A stretch of 64,000 nt of DNA from assembly GCF_014805685.1 (NCBI RefSeq), contig NC_060902.1, forward strand, positions 4,703,286 to 4,767,285, given 5' to 3'. The position numbers and the translations under genes are program-made. Under the pieces are notes generated by a model. The model was not told the DNA's origin. It was given only the letters and a program-made list of their open reading frames with translations, and did no database searches. The stretch is from Silurus meridionalis. Taxonomy: Eukaryota; Chordata; Actinopteri; Siluriformes; Siluridae. This document shows positions 45,641-57,430 of the stretch, in pieces. Within the stretch, counting starts at the first letter, position 1, and each line of letters begins with the position of its first letter.

Positions 45641-48600
45641 ACAATCACGGTAAATGTAGCCAGTTTGCTTCAAACTGCATAAAAAGAATTAGTAAGTTAT
45701 ATAACCACTCTCAAAATATGGTGAGCATGTAAATAATGAGCCTTGAGGTGTCCGAGTTACAACAGTAGATGTTCCAATTAAAATAGACAATGTGGTCAGT
45801 CCTGTGTAGAAGGTCATCAGAAGCAATAACAACGTTATGAAGAACAACTTGTGATCACTGTTTTGAAACAGGGCAGGTTCCAGCTTGGCTTCCCATGCAG
45901 TGGTATGCATCAGGTGTCAAGATACAGGGTTGTTTGTGCATGTGTTCCCTCTTTCATTCTTAGCTGCTGACACGAACACAACCATGCACGCAAGCACGCA
46001 CACATGGCCGTCACTCACCATCTGATTCTGACAGATGCATGCAGACATCTGGGCAGTCAGGCATGGTCCACGTCACTGAGTGTCAGTGTCGTTTTTGTGT
46101 GTGCGTGCGTCAGTGAAGACAATTGGACAAGTCTGTACAACACTGACCATGGGGTTAAAAGGTCTCTCTGCATGACACGTCCGCCATTTACTTTTTCACC
46201 TTTCAGAACGACCTACTCATGTAGCTTTTAAGAGCTTTTTCGCATGGCAGGTGAGATATTGCTCGCCCCTCCTCCTACCTTCCTTCTCTTTCTGTATGAA
46301 ATGTCAGAATTCTTCTGTTCAGCAAAGCTTTTGTATGGCAGGCAAAAAATAACATTTACCTCTGAAAGAATGGAAGCAATGCTAGGCACAGCCAGTGCTT
46401 GTCCCTCTTATATTGATTGATTATTTCTAACCAACAGATGTTTTATGAAATATAGAAAAATAAATAATCAAAAGCAAATAAATATACACTCAATAAAGAC
46501 ATATTACTAGAAAAAAAGCTACTTTATGTCATCTCTAGATTTATAACTGATAATGTAGCTAGAGCTAAAATTAGCTAACAAACTCATCTGTTTTTATACA
46601 TTGCTAAGAAATAGTTAATAGCACCTAGCACATATGTAAAATTTGCAAAATCAGCTAGCTAGCATTCATAGGTTAATGCCTTTATGCATTGCTCAGCAAA
46701 TATTAAGACCTGCTAGAGTTAATTTACACTAGCTAGTCAAAGTTAGCCAACAATTTTACTTTATACTTCACTCACGAGAATGAAACATATCACATATTTA
46801 TTTGTTGCCTAAAACAAATGCTGATGGTGGAAAAGTACCTGACAAAATCACTCTCACAACAGACATAGTTAACAATGAACACCATTTCATTGTTTTTATC
46901 ATTTTACCCAACTAACTATCTTGCACCAGGTTTATATCATATATGCATTCTCCTTTTGCTATGCATGAGAATAGTGTTGCTTAATCCCATAAATGTTTTA
47001 AGACAGCACTGTATATGTTTATGAATTATTTAGCTGCCACACTCGTTCCATGCGATAAGTGGATTCTTTTTTTTTATTTTTTATTTTTTGGTGGAGGTGT
47101 TGTCTAGCAACTGACTGCATTGACTATTAAATATTATTGAGTCTAAATTTATGAAAACATTCATCCCAAATCATGTTTTATCCTGAAATCTCATTCTGAA
47201 GTTCACAATTCAGTTATTTAGCCAAAATAAGCTATCACAGTGTTCACTCCATCATTCTGCATTTCAAAAAATGATAGACAGCCCGCTTTTTTAGTTTTAA
47301 AGAGTGTTCTGCCACAGCGAGGTGCAGAAAATGTTATTTTACAGACCAACAGTGACACAATGTACTATATGTCATAGTATTCTAGGTTTCTGTAAAAAAA
47401 AAATCCTTTCTGCACATACAGACCTGAAACTAGTCAAAAAAAGTTTGAACAATGTAAATCTAGACACATTTATTTATTTATTTGTTTATTTATATAGCAT
47501 TTGCATGGGAAACAACTTCACCGTGGTGCGCACGCATTTCTGATTTGCAGTATCTATCTATTATCATCTCCTATTATGCTTTTTGTTCAAATTTGACGAT
47601 CTTTGCAATATATTAAAAGAAATTGTTCTGTATTTTGTGGATACAGTGTTTGCAGTGTTTTGTTATATTAATTTTTTTGTTATAGTCTGTGTTTACAGGA
47701 ATTGATTGCATGTCATAACTCTATGTGACTCTAAATGACTCAATAAAGAAGGAAACAAACCCCTCTCATGAAATTGTATTGTACACCTTGTTCCTAATTT
47801 GACAACCTTGGCAACCTTGCTGTGTCTTGATGCAAGATGTAAACTTGGAGCCAAGTGGTTGCACATGTTTTCATCTTAGGTGCACCAAATGCATTATGTG
47901 GATTGAGCCACAAGCTACTTGCCACGTATCCTAATGCTCCACCAGCTGCCCACCCACCTCTGACTTCTGCCTCCTGTGTGAAAAGCCCTTTAGAGTGATG
48001 CATGGATGTATTTATGCGTGTGTTTGCAGGAGAGAAAGTGAGACTGACTGAGAAAGACACACAAAATGCCAGCAGGGAAAAACTGCAAAGTGAGGGAAGC
48101 AATTTGGCCTACCTGTCGTGTCCCATTTCAGTAGCTGCCAGTCCCTTTAGATCGTAGGGAGTTGACACACTCCTGTCCCATATGAAGCTCTCGGCTACAC
48201 TCGTCCACCTTTAATAGTCTTCAGGCCGATCTGACAGCGTCCGTGTTTTGTCGCTGCTTTCAGCGTGTGAATTCATTTCATGCTTAGTTTAGAGACATGA
48301 TACTGCATGTGTTAGTGTTAATATGGAAAGCCACAGCTCTACAGCTCTTTAGATGCTAGAAGCAGGTCTTGCTAATAATTAAAGAGATGCTGGATGTTGA
48401 CATGGGGAGATGAGTCGTTTGTGTGCTGAGTGAAGATGGAGAGAGAGGAAATGTTTGCCTTAGCTGTGTAAATGTAGGAGATCCGGAGATAGCTATACAC
48501 TAAACAACAACATGAGATTTAATTGGTAGATGTTGTCCAGTTCTCGTTCTCTCACTCTCTCTATCTCTTAAACACACACACATATACAAACACACACACT

Positions 48601-49286
48601 CACTCACTCACTCTTGTTCTCTTTCTGGTCCACAAACGTGCATCTCAACAACACACCACCTTAAGTGCTACAACTGGAGGTTCAGTGCCGCTCATTCCTG
48701 TCCTGTTCTCCCTAATTGCATCAGCTAATGGAGTTTCCCACACCCAGGTCCATTCTCATACAATTATGCACACTATGACTGCAGAATAAATTACTTTCCA
48801 AGTAGGCTTTCTCTGCCACTTAATAGGTTGTACAAGACTGATGCAAGTGTTACGTTATCCAAAAAATAATGAATAATGAACGTAAAATATGAATTGCTGA
48901 AGAGTCAGATTAAAATGAGGCAGGAATTGTATGTGACTCTTTTATTATGAATTAATGGTACCCTATATACAGATTTAGTGACTATTTTAAGATTATTATT
49001 TGACAAACCTTTCATTTATGCGCATTATGGACAATATACAGTAGATTGTTTTCAGCAGAATATATACAGTAGAAGGTTTTCTGAACTTAGCTCAGCATCT
49101 GTTCATTCTGTGACATTTTCTGGGTGTTCTGTGAACATTTAAGCTAGAAATTATAGTCCAAGCATGTAAGCACTAGTTTTAGTGCTAGTTAGTTTCGAAA
49201 GTTTTATGCAGTTGAATATGTAATGATATTTACAAAATAAGTAAATATAAAAAATAAGTACTATATATTCTGTATATACAGGGCTT
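45641..49286. other. unique DNA with one enhancer-like patch
   Basis: No host gene is recognised. 47830-48310 is listed separately. A T-rich run lies at 47067-47088. CA-rich words occur near 48560-48610. Some open frames of 70-100 codons exist but none shows a domain. Confidence 0.4.
47830..48310. promoter_or_regulatory. candidate conserved non-coding element
   Basis: A repeat-free interval with GTGCACCAAATGCATTATG, CCACCAGCTGCCC (E-box), CTTTAATAGTC and CTGACAGCGTCC words. The composition is markedly more balanced than the flanks. Conservation was not tested. Confidence 0.27.
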
Positions 49287-49302
49287 GGAAGCTGAAACAC
49301 TG
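49287..49302 (+). repeat. target-site duplication of RTE copy, left
   Basis: GGAAGCTGAAACACTG. The identical 16-mer occurs at 50574-50589, right after the GAA tail of the inserted element. Confidence 0.93.
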
Positions 49303-49316
49303 GGAATTAATACTGG

Positions 49317-50529
49317 GGAATTAAATTGATCAGTCACACCATGAAGTTATGGGAAAGAGTAGTGGAAGCCAGGCTGAGAGAAGAGGTGACCATCTGTGAG
49401 CAACAGTATGGTTTCATGCCGAGGAAGAGCACCACAGATGCCTTATTTGCTTTGAGAATGTTGATGGAGAAGTATAGAGAAGGACAGAAGGAATTGCATT
49501 GTGTATTTGTGGATTTAGAGAAGGCGTACGACAGGGTGCCAAGAGAGGAGTTGTGGTATTGTATGAGGAAGTCAGGTGTGTTGGAGAAGTATGTGAGGGT
49601 GGTGCAGGACATGTATGAGGACAGTGTGACGGCAGTGAAGTGTGCAGTAGGTACGACAGACTGGTTCAGGGTGAAAGTTGGACTGCATCAAGGATCGGCC
49701 ATGAGCCCTTTCCTGTTTGCAGTGGTGATGGACAGGTTGACGGACGAGGTCAGACAGGAGTCTCCATGGACTATGGTGTTTGCGGATGATATTGTGATTT
49801 GTGGTGAGAGTAGGGAGCAGGTTGAGAAGAGCCTGGAGAGGTGGAGGTATGCGCTGGAGAGAAGGGGAATGAAACTCAGTAGGAGTAAGACAGAATACAT
49901 GTGTGTGAATGAGAGGGAGGGCAGTGGAGTGGTGCAGTTGCAGGGAGAAGAGCTGGAGAAGGTGGAGGAGTTCAGGTACCTGGGGTCAACAGTGCAAAGT
50001 AATGGAGAGTGTGTTAGAGAAGTGAAGAAAAGAGTGCAGGCAGGGTGGAGTGGGTGGAGAAGAGTGACAGGAGTGATTTGTGATAGTAGGGTATCTGCAA
50101 AAATGAAAGGGAAAGTTTATAGGACTGTGGTGAGACCTGCGATGTTGTATGGATTAGAGACAGTGGCACTGAGTAAAAGAGGTGAAGCTGGAGGTAGCAG
50201 AGCTGAAGATGTTAAGGTTTTCGTTGGGAGTGACAAGGATGGATAAGATTAGAAATGAGTTTATTAGAGGAACAGCGCATGTAGGATGTTTAGGTGACAA
50301 GGTGAGGGAGGCGAGATTGAGATGGTTTGGACATGCGCAGAGGAGGGACATGAATTATATTGGTAGAAGAATGCTGAGGATGGAGCCACTAGGTAGGAGG
50401 AAAAGAGGAAGGCCAAGGAAGAGGTTCATGGATGTGGTGAGGGAAGACATGCAGGTAGTTGGTGTAAAAGAGGCGGATGTAGAGGACAGGGTGGTATGGA
50501 GACGGATGATCCGCTGTGGCGACCCCTAA
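49317..50529 (+). pseudogene. RTE reverse transcriptase, one frameshift from open
   Basis: Reverse transcriptase copies the element RNA at the nicked target. The 306-codon frame from 49326 shows Y-G-F-M-P-R-K-S-T (about residues 28-36), motif A F-V-D-L-E-K-A-Y-D-R (61-70), motif B G-L-H-Q-G-S-A-M-S-P (119-128), motif C F-A-D-D (152-155), S-R-S-K-T-E-Y-M (185-192) and F-R-Y-L-G-S-T-V (220-227). All catalytic residues are kept. A one-base indel near 50180-50190 shifts the frame; the C-terminal part continues at 50182-50529 with L-R-F-S-L-G-V-T-R, R-W-F-G-H-A-Q-R-R and ends I-R-C-G-D-P then stop. The N-terminal endonuclease is absent. The near-intact sequence suggests a young insert. Confidence 0.9.
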
Positions 50530-50540
50530 TGGGAGCAGCC

Positions 50541-50573
50541 GAAGAAGAAGAAGAAGAAGAAGAAGAAGAAGAA
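50541..50573. repeat. (GAA)n tail of RTE element
   Basis: About eleven GAA units directly after the short 3' region. It is the element's own tail, not an unrelated microsatellite. Confidence 0.93.
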
Positions 50574-50589
50574 GGAAGCTGAAACACTG
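50574..50589 (+). repeat. target-site duplication of RTE copy, right
   Basis: Perfect match to 49287-49302. Confidence 0.93.
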
Positions 50590-50985
50590 ACCAGTCTAGT
50601 GTCGGAGGTCTTATGCTTAAGTATACTTGGCCTGTTGGCCAGTCTTCTAAGACCAGCATATGTTTCCTCACTGTTTTTTGTGTATCAGAATGATAATGCA
50701 CCAAAACTCACAGCAAGCCTGGTGACAGGGTGATTTGATCAACATGAAAGTAAAGCTGAATATCTACCACAGGGTGCACAGTCCCCCAATCTGAATTTTA
50801 CCAAGCCACTTTGGGGTGTTTTGTAGTAGTAAGTCATGAAATGTTTCCTTGACCAGCATCACGTAGCGACCTGTCCAATGGTCTGCAGGAGAGATGGCTT
50901 CTTATCCCTTTGGCCACTGTGTAGGACTTGTGTCTGTCATTCCCAAGATGAAAAGGAGACCCTACACCATACTAATAAATTGTTA
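50590..50985 (+). pseudogene. Tc1-like transposase C-terminal remnant
   Basis: Broken frames spell the end of a Tc1-like transposase: N-D-N-A-P near 50691-50705 (the third catalytic region), then V-T-G-x-F-D near 50720-50745, S-P-N-L-N-like residues near 50787-50800, P-L-W-G-V near 50808-50822, then L-Q-E-R-W-L-L-I-P-L near 50884-50915 and the end R-R-P-Y-T-I near 50955-50975. Several frameshifts interrupt it. The downstream terminal-repeat region is not clear. The RTE element lies immediately upstream and may have inserted into, or right beside, this fossil. Confidence 0.68.
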
Positions 50986-51789
50986 TGGTATAAAGTATTA
51001 TGTACGGTATAATTATAGACATCATATAAATGTTTACAGAACACTGCAGGGACATTATTTATTGAGTATCCCCCAAACCCCATTTTATATGGTTTAACAA
51101 TGTAGTAATTATGATTAAAGCTAAACAAGGGGTAATTTTAAGTGTGATACAGGAACATTCACACCAGAGCCAATTGGGTTCAGGCCTAGAATATTTTCCA
51201 CAACAATCTCTTTACTGAACTGTACAAAAGAGCATTTCGACACAGATGTTTCTTAGTGGTGTTTTGAGAACTATGTTATCCAAGGTAATGTCAACATACT
51301 ACCATGAAGGATGAACACATTCAACAGGAGTAACTGTCTATGTAAAGAGAAGATTGTCTGAAAGGGTTGTTTGGATATAAACATAGATTGTGTCCAAAAA
51401 ACATAAAACCACAGCTGCCCAACTCAATGTAGAATTAAATGCACAACTCGACTCTCCGATTCCACCAAAACGGGTTACCAGGAGCTCCACAGTGTCCATA
51501 ATAGTGATCTGGCTGTTACAATATTTGATCATTTGTGTCAATTACTGTACCAATATACAATCATTCTACTGAACTCTACACTATACTATTAGCACATTGA
51601 TGTTTCACTGATGTTCTGCAATCATAATGCAGTTCTTCTCCATTCTGTCTAATGTGTATTTTCTCCATATAATTGTATATAATTTTAGATTCAAATCTGA
51701 TTTTCTAGGTTATCTTTATATATCAGTATATTTTCTAAAAATGTTTGTATATACTCTAAATATAAATATATTTAAATGCATATTTGGCT
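50986..51789. other. AT-rich unique DNA
   Basis: No gene or repeat recognised. Confidence 0.45.
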
Positions 51790-51902
<113 letters not shown>

Positions 51903-53228
51903 AATGATGAAGTTTTGCTGAGGTAATGAGGATTAGATTGTTAGCATTTATGGAAGGAGTCTCCACTGCCAGTTTGTTCTTTCTCAAAAGGGAAACTGTT
52001 GTGATATCGATATGCTATAAGAGGAAGAAAACTGATATGCTGATATTGGAAACTAGGCACTCATTTAATTATCCAGGAGGCATTTTTTGCAAAACAAATA
52101 CTTCCTAAACATTCTGTCTATTCTCTGTTAGCTGGAATGATGTTTAATTAATTACATTTATACAGTACATCAAGGTCCAAAAAAGAAATGTATCACTTTT
52201 CCTTGCCGACATGAGCGAAAATGTCAGCCGACCAAAAAAAGCAGCAAAACTCAATAAACTGATAAGAACATAGTGTAGAGCATGAAGAATTTAATCAGAT
52301 CAAACCAATACACTAGTACAAGAATAGTACTTTAGAGGTGTAATATGTTACAGAAATGTGTTGTGTAGTATCAGGATTGGTGACTAAGTACACTTTAAAT
52401 CACATAACTAGAAATGTCCCCCTATTTAGAACATTTTCTATACATTTTTTTGAACATTATCAGGATGTAACGCCACATTATCGTCGTTCTCAAACACATT
52501 TTTCATACCTCTTAAACTAAATTCATTCAATGATTTATCATTAGAACATCCACCCATAAGGCCCAGTGTATAGTGTCTTATCATTCTCCCTCAGAGCTGT
52601 AATGAAATTATCCACTGACTCCTAGCTCCCAAACCAGGAGCTCATTCTTCATCTCAGTTTTTTTATTTATTTATTAAAAAAAAAAAAATTATTCCCACAA
52701 TAGGAGGCAGAACACAGGAAGTAGGGAGTCAAATATCAACATTGAAGCACAGGTGACAAATGAACCCCTAAAGGGGGGTGATTTCATGAATTTTTAAACC
52801 AGGTGCACTGCCCTAAGCAAAGACAAAGTGTCGCACATCAAAGCTGTTACTCAATACGTTCCTCAATAGTTTGTGGCTGCATACGTGTGGGATTTAGGTT
52901 ACGTCCTGTCTAGTTTGCTGAGAATGAATTGCATTCCACACTAGTGGGACGCTTACAAATGCTGACAAATGTTTACTATATGTCAGATCAGCACGAAGGT
53001 GAATTCTCAAATCTGATTGGTCAGAAGGATATTGATTAGCTTTAACAGTAAGTCCAGAGTGTGCTCCAAATTATAGTTTTAAAGTAATGTATTAATTTGT
53101 ATTTGGTGTAATTTCTATAATACCTTTTTTTTCACTTTAGATTTATTTGAAACATACATGTGTGTACAATCATATAGCATATTTCAAATTACATTTGCAA
53201 TTAACTAATGTTTTAAGTATAAATTAGA

Positions 53229-53250
53229 TAGATGGATGGATGGATGAATG

Positions 53251-53284
<34 letters not shown>
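53229..53284. repeat. (GATG)n-(GACA)n microsatellite, imperfect
   Basis: Four GATG-type units followed by about eight GACA/AACA units. Confidence 0.9.
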
Positions 53285-53639
53285 TTAAAAAAATATTTTT
53301 ATGTTGAAATCAGTCATTTTCAGTCAAGTTCGAGAGGATGTATGTTCATTAACTGATACAAATTTAAAATCCCTGTGGTATTTAAAGTGGAATAAGCCAG
53401 ATATGGGCATACTGTTAAAGGAAAATTAACACCAAAAATAGATTTTCTACCCCTTTTCTAATGGTCCGCTTTTATATTCCCCACTTTAATTAAAGTTTTT
53501 TTTCTTCAAATAGTTGTCAGGATCTGACAGACTGCCCTGCACTTTTTTTTTTTTTTTTACATCTGCTCCAAGATGTTTTATGTTCCCTGCTAGAATTCAA
53601 ATAAGCAGACATGACAGTAAATTGATTTTACCTGTGAAG

Positions 53640-53860
53640 GGCAGCAGATGGTCCGAGTGATTTGGCTAACTGCTACTTTGTCATGCCACACACACCCAGG
53701 TCTTAGCTCGCATGGCTGGCCCATGCTAATGGGTGCTGCCCAGGCTCAGGGTTATCCATTACCATCCCATCAACCTCCCATTAATGCCTCAGCATGCCCA
53801 TGCCTCCACAGCCTCCCAGAGCAGCTTGCTGAACCGTTACTACACACACAGACACATGAA
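53640..53860. promoter_or_regulatory. candidate conserved non-coding element
   Basis: Repeat-free block with GGGCAGCAGATGG (E-box), CCCATGCTAATGGG (octamer-like in a palindromic setting) and CTCCCATTAATGCC words. It also carries an 81-codon frame without a domain. Regulatory role inferred from texture only. Confidence 0.28.
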
Positions 53861-54241
53861 GACACACACCTGGTCCATTACCCAGCACTGTAACAGGGTG
53901 ATAGTAATCTATGTCTGTCTTTCTGTCTATTCCCTATCCTGTTTTTTGTCTGGCATGATTCAAGTCAAGACGTTTTTTTGTTGTCACCCATCTGTGATAT
54001 GAAATATAGACGCTCTATTATATTTGTGAGGACATTCCACAATAACGACCCACACTTTGAGTACTCGTGTTTTGGAGTTAACGTTTGTTTACATCAGAGG
54101 TAACAAATGACACAGTGTTGATGGCAGAATCTATGAAAGTCTTCAGTAGTTGCATTTTCCTGTCCAGGATCATTATGGATCCAGAGCTTAGTTTTTAAAC
54201 ACAAGGTACAAGGAATGGGAATATAACCATTACATGAACTC

Positions 54242-54254
54242 ATACACACACACA

Positions 54255-54309
<55 letters not shown>

Positions 54310-54314
54310 ACATT
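54242..54314. repeat. (AC)n microsatellite
   Basis: About 70 bp of AC dinucleotides with a few interruptions (ACTC, AAAC). Confidence 0.96.
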
Positions 54315-54374
54315 TATTTGCACATAAAAGTGCTATTTCAAATAGCTAATACATTTACTGCCATATTTTTTTAA

Positions 54375-54515
54375 ACTTGGAGGAAACCAGAGAACCTGAA
54401 GGAAACCCTTTCAGCATGAGGATAAAAGTATGAAAATCTATACCTCAACTCAATATCAAACTGGCTACCCTGAAGCTATGATGCAGCCCTGCTACCCACA
54501 ACCCCACTGGGGCAC
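54375..54515. repeat. dispersed fish repeat 'R1', 3' half
   Basis: TTGGAGGAAACCAGAGAACC, GAAGGAAACCC, CCCTGAAGCTATGATGCAG and CCACTGGGGCACCCTG follow the order of the family seen at 20520-20657. 5' half missing. Confidence 0.55.
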
Positions 54516-55479
54516 CCTGTGCTAAGTGTGTTCACACTGTAATCTTCACAGCATGAACAGTCTTTTCTTAGCCATTTACTTACAAACCAGAAAGAAACAT
54601 TGAAGTTCCTGACAGTAAAGTCTTGTTTCAACTGTCATTATGCCTTTACTTTGACTGTACAGTATAAAAGAATTAATTGCTGCATGCTAGCTAGCTGATT
54701 TTTTTTCTCATTAATTAGCCTATACACTCTAATTAACTGGCATGATCAGCATCTTTCTGATTTTTTGCTTGCAACCGTCTTGCATTACATCTGTCATGCA
54801 AAATCAAACTAGGGAAAAGGGTCCAAAGTGGCTGCCCTCAAAACATTTTTATGCCGATTGTTGTTATTTGTACTGTTTTAAACCATGATACTGTGTGGCA
54901 TAACTGAAGTTACATACCCAGGCATAGTCTGAGGCAGACGTGTAAACTATTAATTGCAATCCTTGTTAACAACTTTACAGACACCATACTTTTATTGGCG
55001 AATCAGCTACATCGGAGGTAAGCGGATAATTGTGTAAATTATTGTGTAAATGAAGCTGGTCTGAGGTAAAGTTCAAAGCTGGAAGTTTGAAAATCTGAAG
55101 AAATTAGATCTTTGCTATGGGACGCCACGTATATTAGAATTATCTAGCAGTATTTGAGAAAAAAAGGTTAATGCTCCCAATATCTATGCTTGTTCTAGCT
55201 GTTGGACCATCAATATATCAATAGGTTAACATGTCAATGTATTAATGGCGGCTGCTAGAATTCCCACATGATCTATATTTCCAGACGTCAATGGCACAAA
55301 ATATTTGCTTTAAAAGTACCTCTAGAGAGGTTCACTGCTGCCTCCGTGTTTATAGTTTATAGAGATATTCTCCATTACACCAAAAGGAGGATTAATTTAG
55401 CCTGCAGATCCCCCCAAACAATCCCATTTCTTGCTGAAATGTATTCAGGCCTCACGCATCCCACATAAACCACACAAAG

Positions 55480-56320
55480 CAGGTACCCATAATGCGTCTG
55501 GATCCCAGCCATTTTCCCTCGAACACAACTATAAAGAACGCGACGCGACAGGTTAATAGAATAGGGGCTCGTGTCGGGGAGGCTATTTTAAAATTTAATA
55601 AGACGTCCCTGGAATTGGAAGCCCGGGTAGCGATTCTATCCTCTTTTCTCTCCACTCCTGCAACCCTGTCCTGCACCTCTTCGGTGTTATTTAACTGTCT
55701 GACCTATGATTTATAAGAGTTTATTACCGAAGACAAGCCAGCTGTATCATTAAATCTAATTTTGCATGTACAGGGCTGATAGGGGTCCAGTGGAGGTGGG
55801 ATTGTAGTTTAAGGCACTTACCTTACAATCGTATTCAATCAATCACAGCAGTGGTATTCAGTATGTGGTATTTATTTACGAGCTGCTGGTTGATCCAGTA
55901 CACTTCAGATGCAGCAGGCCAAGCAAAACATAAATAAAACAGGATGCCACCAGAGGTGTGATTGCAGTTTAAGGCACTTATCATTGCCTCTCTCTTTCTC
56001 TCAGCGAGCAAATTGCTCGGCAGAAAGGGGAAAAAAAATTCTATCCCTTCATTTTTCAGTTAAACTCATACCTCAGTGCCAATCTTCTGCTCAGTGCCAA
56101 AGAACAAATGAAATATGAACAAGCAAAACATTATATGGCTCAACTGGCCCAAGCTATTGAGGAGTAAATTACGAATTGAGGTATTCAATCGTTTATTCAC
56201 AAGCAGACGGTTGATCCAATATGCTTCAAAGGCAGCGGGGCTAACACAACAGCCCAAGGCGAGCCATTTTGCTATGGATCCTCGAAATACATTTCCATCC
56301 CTCTCTTTTGATTAGACTCC
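55480..56320. promoter_or_regulatory. enhancer-like region with internally duplicated modules
   Basis: High-complexity, repeat-family-free sequence. Two modules each occur twice in the same orientation. Module 1: ATTGTAGTTTAAGGCACTTA at 55801-55820 and ATTGCAGTTTAAGGCACTTA at 55961-55980. Module 2: GGTATTCAGTATG...GGTTGATCCAGTAC...GATGCAGCAGG at 55852-55920 and GGTATTCAATCG...GGTTGATCCAATAT...AAGGCAGCGGG at 56180-56239. The module order is the same in both halves, so an old local duplication of a functional-looking block is likely. No coding evidence. Confidence 0.38.
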
Positions 56321-57059
56321 TGCACCGAGAATGCACTTTTATTTTGCCCTATTCGCAAAGAGAGTATAAGGAATAAAACTTTTTTTTTTTAGCATTTCAC
56401 AATGTCCCAGACACAGCAATACTCTCAGCTGCCAATCAGGAACTGCCAATCAAATCAAGCAATGTCTATTCTCAAGCCCAGCACAACACAATACATTATT
56501 AGCTTTACTTCACACCTTAACCTTCACAGGAAAAAACTAATCCTAAATAAACCATAGCTTTATAGTATAGCCATAGCTTGTGTTTACACAATAATAAAGT
56601 CCTTATATGATTTCGGCATATTGCAGTGCTCATACACAGGGCATATTATAAGGTATGGTGCTTGATTGAATGTTTTATTAGGAAGCAATAAATTTATAGA
56701 ATAAAAGAAATCCCAACAAGACCTTTTATATTACTCAAATTATAATTTTTTTTTTCCCAGGAAATAAATCATGCCCCTCTTTTTTGGTGAGTTAATTGGT
56801 GAAACATAGTTACTTAATTTGGACAAAGTACTGATTAAGTAACAGAGATTCACAAATCTGAAATGTTCTCATTGTCACATTACTTATGTGCATCTAACCA
56901 TGTTAATCAAATTATTGCAGTTTTTCTTCTTTTTTTTTTGATAATTATTTTCTGCATGTACTTGTCATTTTCCCCACTCCAGATTCTTTCGTCACACTAC
57001 ACTGCACATTTTCCTGCTCATAATACCCTCAAATCAGCTCATTTACAGGCTATTTACAA

Positions 57060-57430
57060 GGCTAAAATGAGAGTGTTGGCGCAATAAACACAAAAATCTG
57101 CAGTGCAGGATTTAAACAAGGACCAGGGGGATGGGAAACAGCTCTAGATGGTTCAGACGTGTTAATAATGTACAGTAGCATCTGTAAAAATACACCACCA
57201 TCCCCATGGTGCCCTTCCGTGTGAGGTCTGAAGTCCAAAATGAGTAGGATGAATAAACGATACCGAGCCCAGCTGGCGTTTTCAAAAGGCACTTCATTTT
57301 TCAGCACGGCCAAGCATGTAGTCTATGACTAATCTTTCGCAGGTTGTTTTTGGGCCCGTGTTCAAATGAAATGCGCACGTAGCGCAGAGCCGTCCTACGC
57401 ACACACTCAGGAGAGATATATTTATAACGT
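57060..57430. promoter_or_regulatory. candidate conserved non-coding element
   Basis: Repeat-free stretch with GATGGTTCAGACGTG, CCCATGGTGCCC, GATGAATAAACGATACC and GAAATGCGCACGTAGCGC (palindromic GCGC/ACGT) words. Composition and CpG content stand out from the flanks. Inference only. Confidence 0.28.

Larger units (their letters stand above)
49303..50573 (+). mobile_element. RTE-clade LINE, 5'-truncated, with (GAA)n tail
   Basis: The element starts near 49303 inside the reverse transcriptase (the conserved G-I-K-L-I-S-H-T-M-K box at about 49317-49345) and runs to the end of the protein, a very short 3' region (CGACCCCTAATGGGAGCAGC) and a GAA tail. It is bounded by perfect 16-bp target-site duplications. 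5' truncation, a short 3' region and a simple-repeat tail in place of poly(A) are all normal for RTE elements. The first dozen bases (GGAATTAATACTG) look like a small duplication of the following GGGGAATTAA. Confidence 0.93.
51903..54241. other. unique DNA, one short microsatellite, one enhancer-like patch
   Basis: No gene is recognised. A small GATG/GACA tract lies at 53229-53284 and a T-run at 53544-53559. 53640-53860 is listed separately. A small hairpin (GACAT...ATGTC) lies near 52208-52228. Confidence 0.4.
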
